From NCBI GenBank assembly GCA_964606695.1, contig CAZSHG010000003.1, forward strand, positions 1 through 64,000: a stretch of DNA of 64,000 nucleotides. Direction: 5' to 3'. How positions within the stretch are numbered: the first letter of the stretch is position 1; every line of letters begins with the position of its first letter. Origin of the DNA: CAZSHG01 sp964606695 [NCBI: uncultured bacterium]. Lineage in GTDB: Bacteria > UBP14 > UBA6098. A model generated the notes under the pieces. It did no database searches. It was not told the DNA's origin and saw only the letters and a list, made by a program, of their open reading frames with translations. Below are positions 1 to 6,831 of this stretch, piece by piece. The position numbers and the translations under genes were made by a program.

Positions 1-71
1 GGAACCCACTCTTCAAGGTCGGGCGGCAACAAAAACCGCTGTTCATAATCCGCATATATTTCATAACTCAT
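1..71 (-). CDS. IS1182-like transposase, N-terminal fragment (cut by window edge)
   Basis: The first 23 codons read MSYEIHADYEQRF and so on, identical in type to the start of the transposase at 3785. A GGAGG ribosome binding site lies seven bases upstream of the ATG at 71, reading on the minus strand. The protein would belong to the IS1182/DUF772 DDE transposases, judging only from the longer second copy. Whether this copy is intact cannot be seen because it runs out of the window. Confidence 0.65.
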   Translation of the reverse strand, partial: MSYEIYADYEQRFLLPPDLEEWV

Positions 72-147
72 AAACTAAACCTCCGTATAACTTAAACACA
101 ATATAATCAATTAATTAGAATGGGAAAAGAGGTCTTGAGACAGACAC
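1..147 (-). mobile_element. IS1182-like element, 5' end, copy 1 (cut by window edge)
   Basis: The first 147 bases recur almost unchanged at 3715-3860, with about seven differences including a one-base indel. Both copies end abruptly at the same terminal bases (GAGACAGACAC on the plus strand), beyond which the flanks differ completely. This defines the outer end of an insertion sequence read on the minus strand. The rest of the element lies left of the window. The differences between the copies suggest that they are not products of one very recent event. Confidence 0.75.
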
Positions 148-369
148 AAGAAGTATTGGAACTATGGTAATTTCTCCTCTTAATGGCTTTTCGCAATGAG
201 AGGGTGGTAATGCTGTTGGCACTCCCCGGGCATAAATTCCCTGTAGGACGATCCCATGCTGTTCCCCTTTTTAAAAAACTCAAAATACAAATTGAAAACG
301 CCCGATCAGTCGCTATTTTTATAATGTGGTTATACGGCTTTATCGTTTATTTCGAGGATGTAATCGATT

Positions 370-1104
370 ATGTCAAAAAAACAAATTAAAGCAGGCGAAT
401 GGGTCGGCGACCTTTTCCCGGAGTCCCGATATTCGGAACTGTATCCGGAAAGAGCTTATATGTTCGACCCGGACGATTGGCGGCAAGCAGGTTACGAGAG
501 TCGCGAGGCTTTTCTTGGGTGGATAATCGAGTTCGAAGATGAGATGTTGCGAGAGGAAGAGGAGCAGATGGAGGCTGAGCTCTTACGTTGGGATGCGGAT
601 TGCATAGAAACGCGGAGGATCATGGCGGTCTGGGAATTCGATATCGAGCAGATGACCGAAGAATACGGATGTTTCTTCGCCGTGGATATGTTCCCGCTTT
701 GCCTTCAGATTTTAAACTTCTTCTGCAAATCCGACAATAAGGTTTTCAAGCAGGATGGGTTGATCCTCTGGCGTGGTAGAAACTACAAAATTTATGAGAT
801 AGCTCTAACCGGGAGTTACAACGATGACATCATCGACATGTTCGATATCGCCTTTCAATCGCTGGTGGGATATAGCCGATTTGTCATAAAGGAAGTTAAT
901 ATGTGGCTATCGCCCTGGTTCCTGTATGAGGACGATCAGATATTCGAATATACCCAGGATGATTCGCTTATATTCGAAAAAGATTTCTCATGGATGGACA
1001 GCGAAGAAATCTACGGCACGGATTTGACGGTTAATTACAGGCGATGGTATGACCCATACATTGAGGAATTGATAGCCGAATCTTATAAGGATTTAAATAG
1101 TTAA
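370..1104 (+). CDS. hypothetical acidic protein
   Basis: A 244-residue protein that I do not recognise. It is strongly acidic and rich in Trp, Tyr and Phe. Residues about 55-70 form a Glu-rich helix-like stretch. There is no signal peptide, no membrane segment and no obvious Cys/His metal site. A GAGGA sequence about 10 bases upstream of the ATG is the likely ribosome binding site. It sits alone between the IS end at 147 and a GC-rich gene, with a 413-base gap downstream, so context gives no clue to function. It could be cargo carried with the flanking insertion sequences, or a resident orphan gene. The reading frame is long and clean, and codon use is ordinary for this window, so I take it as real. 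Confidence 0.6.
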   Translation: MSKKQIKAGEWVGDLFPESRYSELYPERAYMFDPDDWRQAGYESREAFLGWIIEFEDEMLREEEEQMEAELLRWDADCIETRRIMAVWEFDIEQMTEEYGCFFAVDMFPLCLQILNFFCKSDNKVFKQDGLILWRGRNYKIYEIALTGSYNDDIIDMFDIAFQSLVGYSRFVIKEVNMWLSPWFLYEDDQIFEYTQDDSLIFEKDFSWMDSEEIYGTDLTVNYRRWYDPYIEELIAESYKDLNS

Positions 1105-1517
1105 ATTGGATTCCCGTTACGCATTTTTCATTTAGGCTACCGGAAAACAAAGAACGACTTTAGTGTCGCTTCCATAGAGGGTTACAAAACACCATCGTGT
1201 GAGATCGACATCCTGGGGCGAGATGTTTTGGCTTACTCACCGTCCTGCAAAGGACGATAAAACTCTTATTCAGCAGGTGTTTCAATCAAATGGTCTCTGA
1301 TTAGAACTTCATCCGCATTCAACCTGCATTTATTAAAAATGGCTATCTGCAGGGACGCTTCCCACACGCTACCCCTGCAACCGCGCCCTTCAGGGTGGGG
1401 TCCATTCTCCACTCTACATTCTCAACTCTCAACTCTTTTCCCCTTGCCCAAATCCATTTCATTAGCTATTCTCATAGGGAAACTTGGATTGACAACATTA
1501 CGTCCATTGGAGCCGAT
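1105..1517. other. 413-base intergenic region, no gene seen
   Basis: No credible reading frame on either strand. It contains a short hairpin at about 1242-1257 (CGTCCT, loop GCAA, AGGACG) without a following T-run, so it is not a standard terminator. It also contains a pyrimidine-rich stretch with a short direct repeat (CTCAACT) at about 1420-1440, just before the UPF0371 gene. No convincing promoter pair was found. Confidence 0.4.
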
Positions 1518-3035
1518 ATGATCGTAAACAAAGGTTTTGACAACGAAAAATACCTGGCCGAACAGACCGCCGCCATTCGCGAACGAGTCGGGCGGTTCAA
1601 CGACAGGCTATATCTGGAATTCGGCGGCAAATTGCTCTACGACTACCACGCCGCGCGCGTGCTCCCCGGCTTCGACCCCAATGTCAAGATGCGGCTGTTG
1701 CAAAAGCTCGCCGACGACCTGGACGTCATCATGTGCATCTACGCCGGAGACATCGAGCGCAAGAAGCTCCGCGCGGATTTCGGAATCACTTACGACGCCG
1801 ACGCCATGAAGACCATCGACGATTTCTCCGACTGGGGCATCGACGTCTCTGCGGTGCTCGTCACGCGCTATGAGGACCAGCCCTCCGCGAAATCCTTCAT
1901 CGACAAGCTGAGGCGGCGGGGCGTGCAGGTGTTTACTCATCGCCACACAAGGGGCTACCCCTCCGACGTCGACGCAATCGTCAGCGACGAGGGTTACGGC
2001 GCGAACGAATACATCCCGATGGCGAAATCAATTGTGGTGGTGACCGGTCCCGGTCCGGGTAGCGGCAAACTCGCCACCTGTCTGAATCAGCTCTACCACG
2101 AATACAAACGCGGTTTGAAAGCCGGTTACGCCAAGTTCGAGACCTTCCCGATATGGAACGTCCCGCTGGCGCATAAGGTGAACGTCGCCTACGAGGCCGC
2201 CACAGTGGATTTGAAGGACTACAACCTCATCGATCATTTCCATCTGGAGACATACAACGAAAAGACCGTCAACTACAACCGCGACATCGAGGCATTCCCC
2301 CTCCTGCGGCGCATCCTGGAGAAAATCACCGGCGAGGAGTCGATATACAAATCACCGACGGACATGGGCGTCAACCGCGTGGGTTTCGGCATCGTGGACG
2401 AAGAGGCGGTGTCGGCGGCGTCGCATCAGGAGATTGTCCGGCGATTTTTCCGCACCGCCACCGAATACGCACTGGGGCTGGCGGATAAAGAGACGCTGGA
2501 GCGGTCGAAGCTCATCATGGAGAAAATAGATGCCACCGAAAGCGACCGCGCGGTAGTGAAACCGGCGCGTCAGGTGGCGTTCGAGGCCGAGGAGCAGGGC
2601 AAGGGCAACCGGGGAGTATTCTGCGGCGCGGCAATCGAGCTTCCCGACGGCACGATCATCACCGGCAAGAACTCCCCGCTACTGCACTCGACCTCCGCGC
2701 TCATAATCAACGCAATCAAGCACCTGACAGGCATCCCGGACAAAATCCACCTCCTGCCGGAAAACATCATCCAGTCGCTGGGATACCTCAAAGAGAAGGT
2801 GCTGGGCGGCAAAGAGGTCAGCCTGGACCTGGAGGAGACGCTGATTTCGCTGTCGGTAAGCGCGATACACAACCCCTCGGCGAAAATGGCGGTGGAGAGC
2901 CTGAAAGAGCTGGACAACTGCGAGGTGCACCTGTCGCACATCCCCCCTCCCGGCGACGAAGCCGGCCTCCGCAAACTCGGTGTCAACCTGACCTGCGACC
3001 CGGAATTCTCGACAAAGAGTCTGTTTATGAGGTGA
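1518..3035 (+). CDS. UPF0371 / DUF1846 family protein
   Basis: A 505-residue protein of the UPF0371 (DUF1846) family, whose usual length is about 500. Family features visible are the start MIVNKGFDNEKYL, the LYLEFGGKLLYD segment, a glycine-rich GPGPGSGKLATCL loop near residue 180 and MGVNRVGF near residue 285. The family is widespread, has known structures, but no settled function; a nucleotide-binding role is only suggested by the loop. I chose the ATG at 1518 rather than an upstream in-frame ATG at 1395 because the family begins with this sequence and a GGAG lies just upstream. The gene is visibly richer in GC than its neighbours (many GCC, GGC, CTG codons) and lies between two IS ends, which suggests horizontal acquisition. 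Confidence 0.9.
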   Translation: MIVNKGFDNEKYLAEQTAAIRERVGRFNDRLYLEFGGKLLYDYHAARVLPGFDPNVKMRLLQKLADDLDVIMCIYAGDIERKKLRADFGITYDADAMKTIDDFSDWGIDVSAVLVTRYEDQPSAKSFIDKLRRRGVQVFTHRHTRGYPSDVDAIVSDEGYGANEYIPMAKSIVVVTGPGPGSGKLATCLNQLYHEYKRGLKAGYAKFETFPIWNVPLAHKVNVAYEAATVDLKDYNLIDHFHLETYNEKTVNYNRDIEAFPLLRRILEKITGEESIYKSPTDMGVNRVGFGIVDEEAVSAASHQEIVRRFFRTATEYALGLADKETLERSKLIMEKIDATESDRAVVKPARQVAFEAEEQGKGNRGVFCGAAIELPDGTIITGKNSPLLHSTSALIINAIKHLTGIPDKIHLLPENIIQSLGYLKEKVLGGKEVSLDLEETLISLSVSAIHNPSAKMAVESLKELDNCEVHLSHIPPPGDEAGLRKLGVNLTCDPEFSTKSLFMR

Positions 3036-3167
3036 ATAGGCGGAATTTTTAAGTTGCAATAGTATGCGACAGTAGTTAAATTCATACAGAATATGCAAAA
3101 GTTAGAATTTAAAAATTTATCGATTTAAAAATGTCGCGTGATTACGTTAACATAAATCCCGACATAT

Positions 3168-3785
3168 TCAGATGGGCTCCTTTGTGCCAGAATCATTGAG
3201 CTTTTTCAGCTGTTTTTCGATCTCCTCTCGTAACTCATCCCGATCCTGTAAATTCTCTGGAAGCCTGTATTCACGGCCTTTTTCGTCTTGTTCGTTACGT
3301 TCGATCTCGTCGCAAACCTCCTCGAGAACATCATCATCGAGCTCTTTCAGAATCTTCGTGCCGTCAACCGCGTTGAGAACCAGCTCAACAAGCTCCATCT
3401 GAGCAACAATTCGGACGGTTTGACGAAAAACTTCCTTGAGAGCCGATTTGTTGTCACGGAAAAAACGCCAGATCGTGTTGTGATCGGGATAGTTCATGCC
3501 TGTCAACCAGAGCATCCCAATATCGTTCAGGCACATCCGTTCGAGTTGACGTGTGCTTCGAATCCGATTCATATAGCCGTAAAGCCAGACTTTGAGCAAA
3601 ACTTGCGATGAGTAATTCGGGCGACCGTCGTCCGACTCGCGGAACTTGAATCCGAGTGTCTGCAAATCCAGCGAATCGACGAATTCCCGAATAAATCGCG
3701 CTGGATGACCTGTTGGAACCCACTCTTCAAGGTCGGGCGGCAACAAAAACCGCTGTTCATAATCCGCATGTATTTCATAACTCAT
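3168..3785 (-). pseudogene. IS1182-like transposase, C-terminally truncated
   Basis: 205 residues from the ATG at 3785, which has GGAGG seven bases upstream; family members are usually 450-550. The N-terminal DUF772-type domain is present, with the GRPNYSSQVLLKVWLYGY and NYPDHNTIWRFF segments. It is followed by VDGTKI, which should carry the first catalytic Asp of the DDE triad. A charged linker follows, then the protein ends at GTKEPI where the family normally continues into the catalytic core. After the stop, another frame reads NMSGFM, reminiscent of the next conserved block, so a frameshift plus deletions is likely. The second Asp and the Glu are absent, so this copy cannot transpose on its own. 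Confidence 0.8.
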
Positions 3786-3860
3786 AATAAAACCTCCATA
3801 TAACCTAAACACAATATAAGCAACTAATTAGAATGGGAAAAGAGGTCTTGAGACAGACAC
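3168..3860 (-). mobile_element. IS1182-like element, truncated copy 2
   Basis: The right end (3715-3860) matches the element end at 1-147. The left limit is uncertain: the transposase stops at 3168 and no inverted copy of the terminal GTGTCTGTCTCAAGACC is visible in 3036-3168. The 3' half of the element, including the rest of the catalytic domain, is therefore missing. The outer end at 3860 directly abuts a truncated gene. Confidence 0.75.
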
Positions 3861-4214
3861 TCTTCTATTGGCACACCCAGCGAGCCGGAGGAAGGTATCG
3901 AGAAGGCGAAATATCCCGATGCGGTCGATAATCTCAAGGTGGTGCTTAATTTTCTCGATCTGCCGGAAATCACCTTCGAATACACGGATGAGGCGGGCGT
4001 CACGTTCTCCGTCTATAAGGCCGACGTTAAAATCGACGATCCCGCGCCGGTTCGTCCTGCGGCGCCGTGGTTGAGCGGTATCGATAACCATTCGGTAACC
4101 GACTCGGACGCGGTGAACAATCGCGACAACTATTACTGGATTGTCGCGGTCAAGGAGAATATCGAGGGTGAGTTCGCAGAGCCGGTGTTCGTGAAATATA
4201 AGCCGAACGCGTAG
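3861..4214 (+). pseudogene. 3' fragment of a secreted-type protein, cut at the IS boundary
   Basis: The frame is open from the very first base after the IS end at 3860 to a stop at 4214 (117 codons), with no start codon and ribosome binding site near the beginning. This is what an insertion into a gene leaves behind. The end resembles the final strand region of a fibronectin III-like domain (DNHSVTDSDAVNNRDNYYW, then VKYK). The upstream part of the gene is not found elsewhere in the window. An internal ATG at 3939 could start a 91-residue product but has no good ribosome binding site. Confidence 0.55.
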
Positions 4215-4235
4215 GCGAACGAAAAAGAAGAAACG

Positions 4236-4424
4236 ATGGCTAAAGCAATGACTGAGAAGGCGATATCGGAGAAGAACGATTTCGTGATTCTCGTTAACCC
4301 GGTTACCGGAATCGCGAACGTTTTCGTTCACGGGAAGATTATCAAAGTCCCGAATCCGAAGGCCAAAGCGTTTATCGAGAAAATCCGGACAGCGATGGCC
4401 GAGGCCAAATTGATATCGAAATAG
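4236..4424 (+). CDS. small hypothetical protein
   Basis: A 62-residue protein, Lys- and Ala-rich, starting 21 bases after the preceding fragment, with a purine-rich AAAAAGAAGAAA leader as a weak ribosome binding site. It has no signal peptide or membrane segment. I do not recognise it. The close spacing suggests it was co-transcribed with the truncated gene before it. Short length and lack of a recognised family keep confidence moderate. Confidence 0.45.
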   Translation: MAKAMTEKAISEKNDFVILVNPVTGIANVFVHGKIIKVPNPKAKAFIEKIRTAMAEAKLISK

Positions 4425-4493
4425 GCAAACATCGTGAATTTCTTTCGATTTGAAAATGAAAGGGGGACAGGTGGTTAAAGTGAATGTTTAAGA

Positions 4494-4832
4494 TTGCGAA
4501 AAGAGGTAGGAGCGCTAATCCGGCTTTGTGGCTTCGGTTCGATTTTAAGGGAGTTCACAAAGGGCGAGAAGATCGCCGTAGTCAACCCAAGGCCGGTGCA
4601 TAACTTCCGCAAGGCCCTCAAGTATGAAAATAAGACAGATTTGACCGATGCGCAAGTCCTTGCTCGATATGGAGAGATAAAAAATCTCCGCCTGTGGGAG
4701 CCTCCTTCGCCGCAGATCGGCGAGCTACGCGACTTAGTCAGGCGCCGGGAAGAACTGCTCAAAATGATCGGTCAGGAGACCTGCCGTCGGAATGTTAGCT
4801 CCCGCCAGAAGAATCTCGCTTCTGGCGGGTAG
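4494..4832 (+). pseudogene. IS110 family transposase fragment
   Basis: About 95 residues match the N-terminal DEDD domain of IS110/IS1111-type transposases: VVNPRPVHNFRKAL, the KTDLTDAQVLARYGE motif that carries one of the acidic catalytic residues, and LRDLVRRREELLKM. The N-terminal segment with the first Asp and the whole C-terminal transposase domain are missing. The frame could only start at a TTG (4494) without a ribosome binding site. Similarity fades near 4785, just before a strong palindrome, and the remaining codons to the stop are probably not from the transposase. Confidence 0.8.
4801..4829. repeat. perfect 11-bp inverted repeat with flanking palindromes
   Basis: CCCGCCAGAAG (4801-4811), a seven-base loop, then CTTCTGGCGGG (4819-4829). 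It is not followed by a T-run. Two further small palindromes follow (TTCAC/GTGAA near 4836-4850 and CGTT/AACG near 4859-4870), and GTTAGC at about 4794 pairs with GCTAAC at about 4866. It lies where the IS110 remnant ends. It could be a REP-like element, a recombination site or an unusual terminator. Confidence 0.6.
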
Positions 4833-4891
4833 CGTTTCACTTCCCGGTGAAATTTATCGTTCGCTAACGGGTAATCGATCGACTATTTTCA

Positions 4892-4921
4892 TTGACAAAC
4901 GGGGGCAAATCCCCTTATTAT
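4892..4921 (+). promoter_or_regulatory. sigma70-like promoter of the Ig-like lipoprotein gene
   Basis: TTGACA at 4892-4897, an 18-base spacer and TATTAT at 4916-4921. The spacer contains GGGG-CAAAT-CCCC. The predicted leader to the ATG at 5011 is about 80 bases. Found by eye from consensus match only. Confidence 0.55.
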
Positions 4922-5010
4922 TTAACGAATCGGTCGGGGCGGGTTTCGATCGTAAACTAAAACCAAACCAACTGCGAATTATCGATTATAGAAAAAAAAG
5001 AGGAGGGAAA

Positions 5011-5844
5011 ATGAGAGCTTTTGGTGGGACGTTTTGGGTTCTTTTCGTGGCGATAACCCTGGTTTGGACGGCGTGCGAGGACGACAACGGCACCGAACCG
5101 TGCACCGATAGCGAACCTCCGACTGTAGCGATCGTGTCGCCGGACACGGCCATTTTCACCTGCGGGACGGTCGACATAACCGTCGAGGCGACTGACAACC
5201 AGGAGATTTCCAAAGTGGAGTTGTTCGTCGATGGCATCCTCAGATACGAGGACACCTCGTCGCCATACGTTTTTTCGGTCGATTTCTCGGCCTATTCGGA
5301 GGGCGTGCATCGTGTGGCGGCTCAAGCTCACGACGGTTGCCACAATTCCGCGGTTTCGGACACTTTGATTATAACGCATCGATGGGATTTCTGGCCGGAG
5401 GGGGACGGCGCTATCAGGGTAACGTTGTCCCGATACGAGGAGGAGGACGGTTTCGTGCATGACGACGGCTCCTGCGGCGATCCCTTTTTCACGATGTTTT
5501 TTTCCGAGAATCCGATAGACCTGGACACCATTAGAATCCCGGAAACCGGCAACTGGGAGGACACGTGTAGCCTCGACGATTTCTACGTTTACGCGTGGGA
5601 CGTCCCGGATTCGCTCAAACAGTTCATGGTCGGCGTGAACGCTTTCGATTACGATTCGCCTGACTCGACGGCACATATCGACTGCTGGTCGGGCCCCGAA
5701 TACGGCGGCTACGGCGTGATTCTGAATACCGAGACGACGGTTTTCCCGTGCACGCTTGCCAGCAACGGCGCGGTTGACGGTATCCCGGACGAGGCTGACG
5801 CCTACATTCGATACGTGGTCGAGCTTATCGAGGTGGATTGGTAA
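5011..5844 (+). CDS. putative lipoprotein with bacterial Ig-like domain
   Basis: 277 residues. The start at 5011 has AGGAGGG immediately upstream. Residues 1-21 form a signal sequence with Cys after WTA, an imperfect lipobox, so lipidation is likely but not certain. Residues about 32-115 form a bacterial Ig-like domain (Big_9 type): PPTVAIVSPDTA, a VDITVEATDN strand, then VELFVDG and the HRVAAQAHDG strand. The rest, to residue 277, is a Cys-containing, acidic, beta-rich domain that I cannot assign. It is expected in the periplasm or on the outer membrane. It stands alone, convergent with the minus-strand operon ending at 5893. Function unknown. Confidence 0.75.
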   Translation: MRAFGGTFWVLFVAITLVWTACEDDNGTEPCTDSEPPTVAIVSPDTAIFTCGTVDITVEATDNQEISKVELFVDGILRYEDTSSPYVFSVDFSAYSEGVHRVAAQAHDGCHNSAVSDTLIITHRWDFWPEGDGAIRVTLSRYEEEDGFVHDDGSCGDPFFTMFFSENPIDLDTIRIPETGNWEDTCSLDDFYVYAWDVPDSLKQFMVGVNAFDYDSPDSTAHIDCWSGPEYGGYGVILNTETTVFPCTLASNGAVDGIPDEADAYIRYVVELIEVDW

Positions 5845-5892
5845 GGGATATCGAGGCGATTTCTCGACAAAAAGCTATTTGCCGAAGGTGGC

Positions 5893-6288
5893 TTACCTAC
5901 CGACCGACATGAAAGTGATGTTCACCTCGCCGTCGCGCTTGAATTCCTGGACAACCACTGTGAGAACCCCTTTCCTCTGTGTTATCGTGAAAGCCTTCTG
6001 GCGGCCAAGTTCGGAGGGCTGGTCGAGGATTTGGGGACGGTATTCGCGCATGGCATCGGAATAGAAAGTCACGACCTCGTCGTAGGAGTCTTCAGTGTTG
6101 AATTGCACGGAATTCCCTGAGAGGAAGCCTCCTGGAGCGGATTGCTCAAAGAATTCGCCCTCGACCGCGTTGGGGTAGCGAGGAATGTCGTCAATCGACA
6201 GGTTTTTTCCGGAGCATCCGAATCCCGCGATGAATAGTATAGTTAAAGGATATACGATGACGAAAGTCTTACTAATTCTCGATTTCAC
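5893..6288 (-). CDS. small putative lipoprotein
   Basis: 131 residues from a GTG at 6288, chosen because GGGAG lies six bases upstream. Residues 1-25 are a hydrophobic signal ending in a Cys (AGFGC), a slightly imperfect lipobox. The mature part begins with IDDIPRYPNAVEGE and contains YDEVVTFYSDAMREY. This is the pattern of small secreted proteins in which a short beta unit is followed by a helix describing a flexible reporter-like fold; function in that group is unknown. It is the last gene of the operon 9695 to 5893, 12 bases after the flavin reductase-like gene. Confidence 0.7.
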   Translation of the reverse strand: MKSRISKTFVIVYPLTILFIAGFGCSGKNLSIDDIPRYPNAVEGEFFEQSAPGGFLSGNSVQFNTEDSYDEVVTFYSDAMREYRPQILDQPSELGRQKAFTITQRKGVLTVVVQEFKRDGEVNITFMSVGR

Positions 6289-6300
6289 GATTTCTCCCTT

Positions 6301-6831
6301 CTATTTTTTATCGAACCTGCCGCCGTAAACTCTGGCAGGGAATTCGCCCATCGAATAATCGAGTTCGATTTCGCCTTTAGCAAGGGCTTCATCGGCGTAG
6401 GCTTCCACGACCTCGGCTATGTAAAGGAATTTGTCGCCGGTCTCGATAGCTTGTAGGACGATACATTCCATCTGCGCGGGGCATTCTTCGATAATGGGCG
6501 CATTGATTTTTCGCGACGGAGAGGCTGAAAAGCCGGTTTCCGAGAATTTATCTACGTCGCGTCCTGAATGGTAGCCGCAATAATAGACCTGTTTATCCTG
6601 CTGTTTCGTCGGCACGTTGATGACGAACTCGCCGCACTTTTCGATGAGTTCCCGCGAATATGCGTTTTTGCTGATTGCACAGGCCACCATTGGCGGATCT
6701 TTGGATACCGGCATACAGAAACTCACCACAATTATGTTCATCTCCCCGTCGAATTTCCCGCAGGAAATCAGATAATGCCTCATCGGCCAGGTGAATTGAA
6801 AATATTGGGTGGGGGATTTCATGCTCTTCAT
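6301..6831 (-). CDS. flavin reductase-like domain protein (FMN-binding split barrel)
   Basis: 176 residues matching the flavin reductase-like family, which bind FMN in a split beta-barrel and act as cytoplasmic flavin reductases or FMN-dependent oxidoreductases. Visible features are the early NIIVVSFCMPVSKDPPMVA strand-loop, the SRELIEKCGEFVINVP segment that contacts flavin in the family, GYHSGRDVDKF, and a C-terminal beta hairpin (EFPARVYGGRF). No signal peptide. The start overlaps the stop of the HEAT-repeat gene by four bases (ATGA), so the two are translationally coupled. A second ATG three codons in is possible. Substrate and partner cannot be read from the sequence. Confidence 0.85.
   Translation of the reverse strand: MKSMKSPTQYFQFTWPMRHYLISCGKFDGEMNIIVVSFCMPVSKDPPMVACAISKNAYSRELIEKCGEFVINVPTKQQDKQVYYCGYHSGRDVDKFSETGFSASPSRKINAPIIEECPAQMECIVLQAIETGDKFLYIAEVVEAYADEALAKGEIELDYSMGEFPARVYGGRFDKK

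Noticed and set aside
183-389. 68-residue reading frame between the IS end and the acidic orphan
   Set aside because: No ribosome binding site, no recognisable motif, and it overlaps the start of the better-supported gene at 370.
1395-1517. 41-residue N-terminal extension of the UPF0371 protein
   Set aside because: The family begins at MIVNKG; the extension is low-complexity and comes from the pyrimidine-rich gap.
4957-5676. 239-residue minus-strand frame antisense to the Ig-like lipoprotein
   Set aside because: Arg/Val-rich composition typical of a shadow frame; the plus-strand gene has a signal peptide, domain motifs and a strong ribosome binding site.
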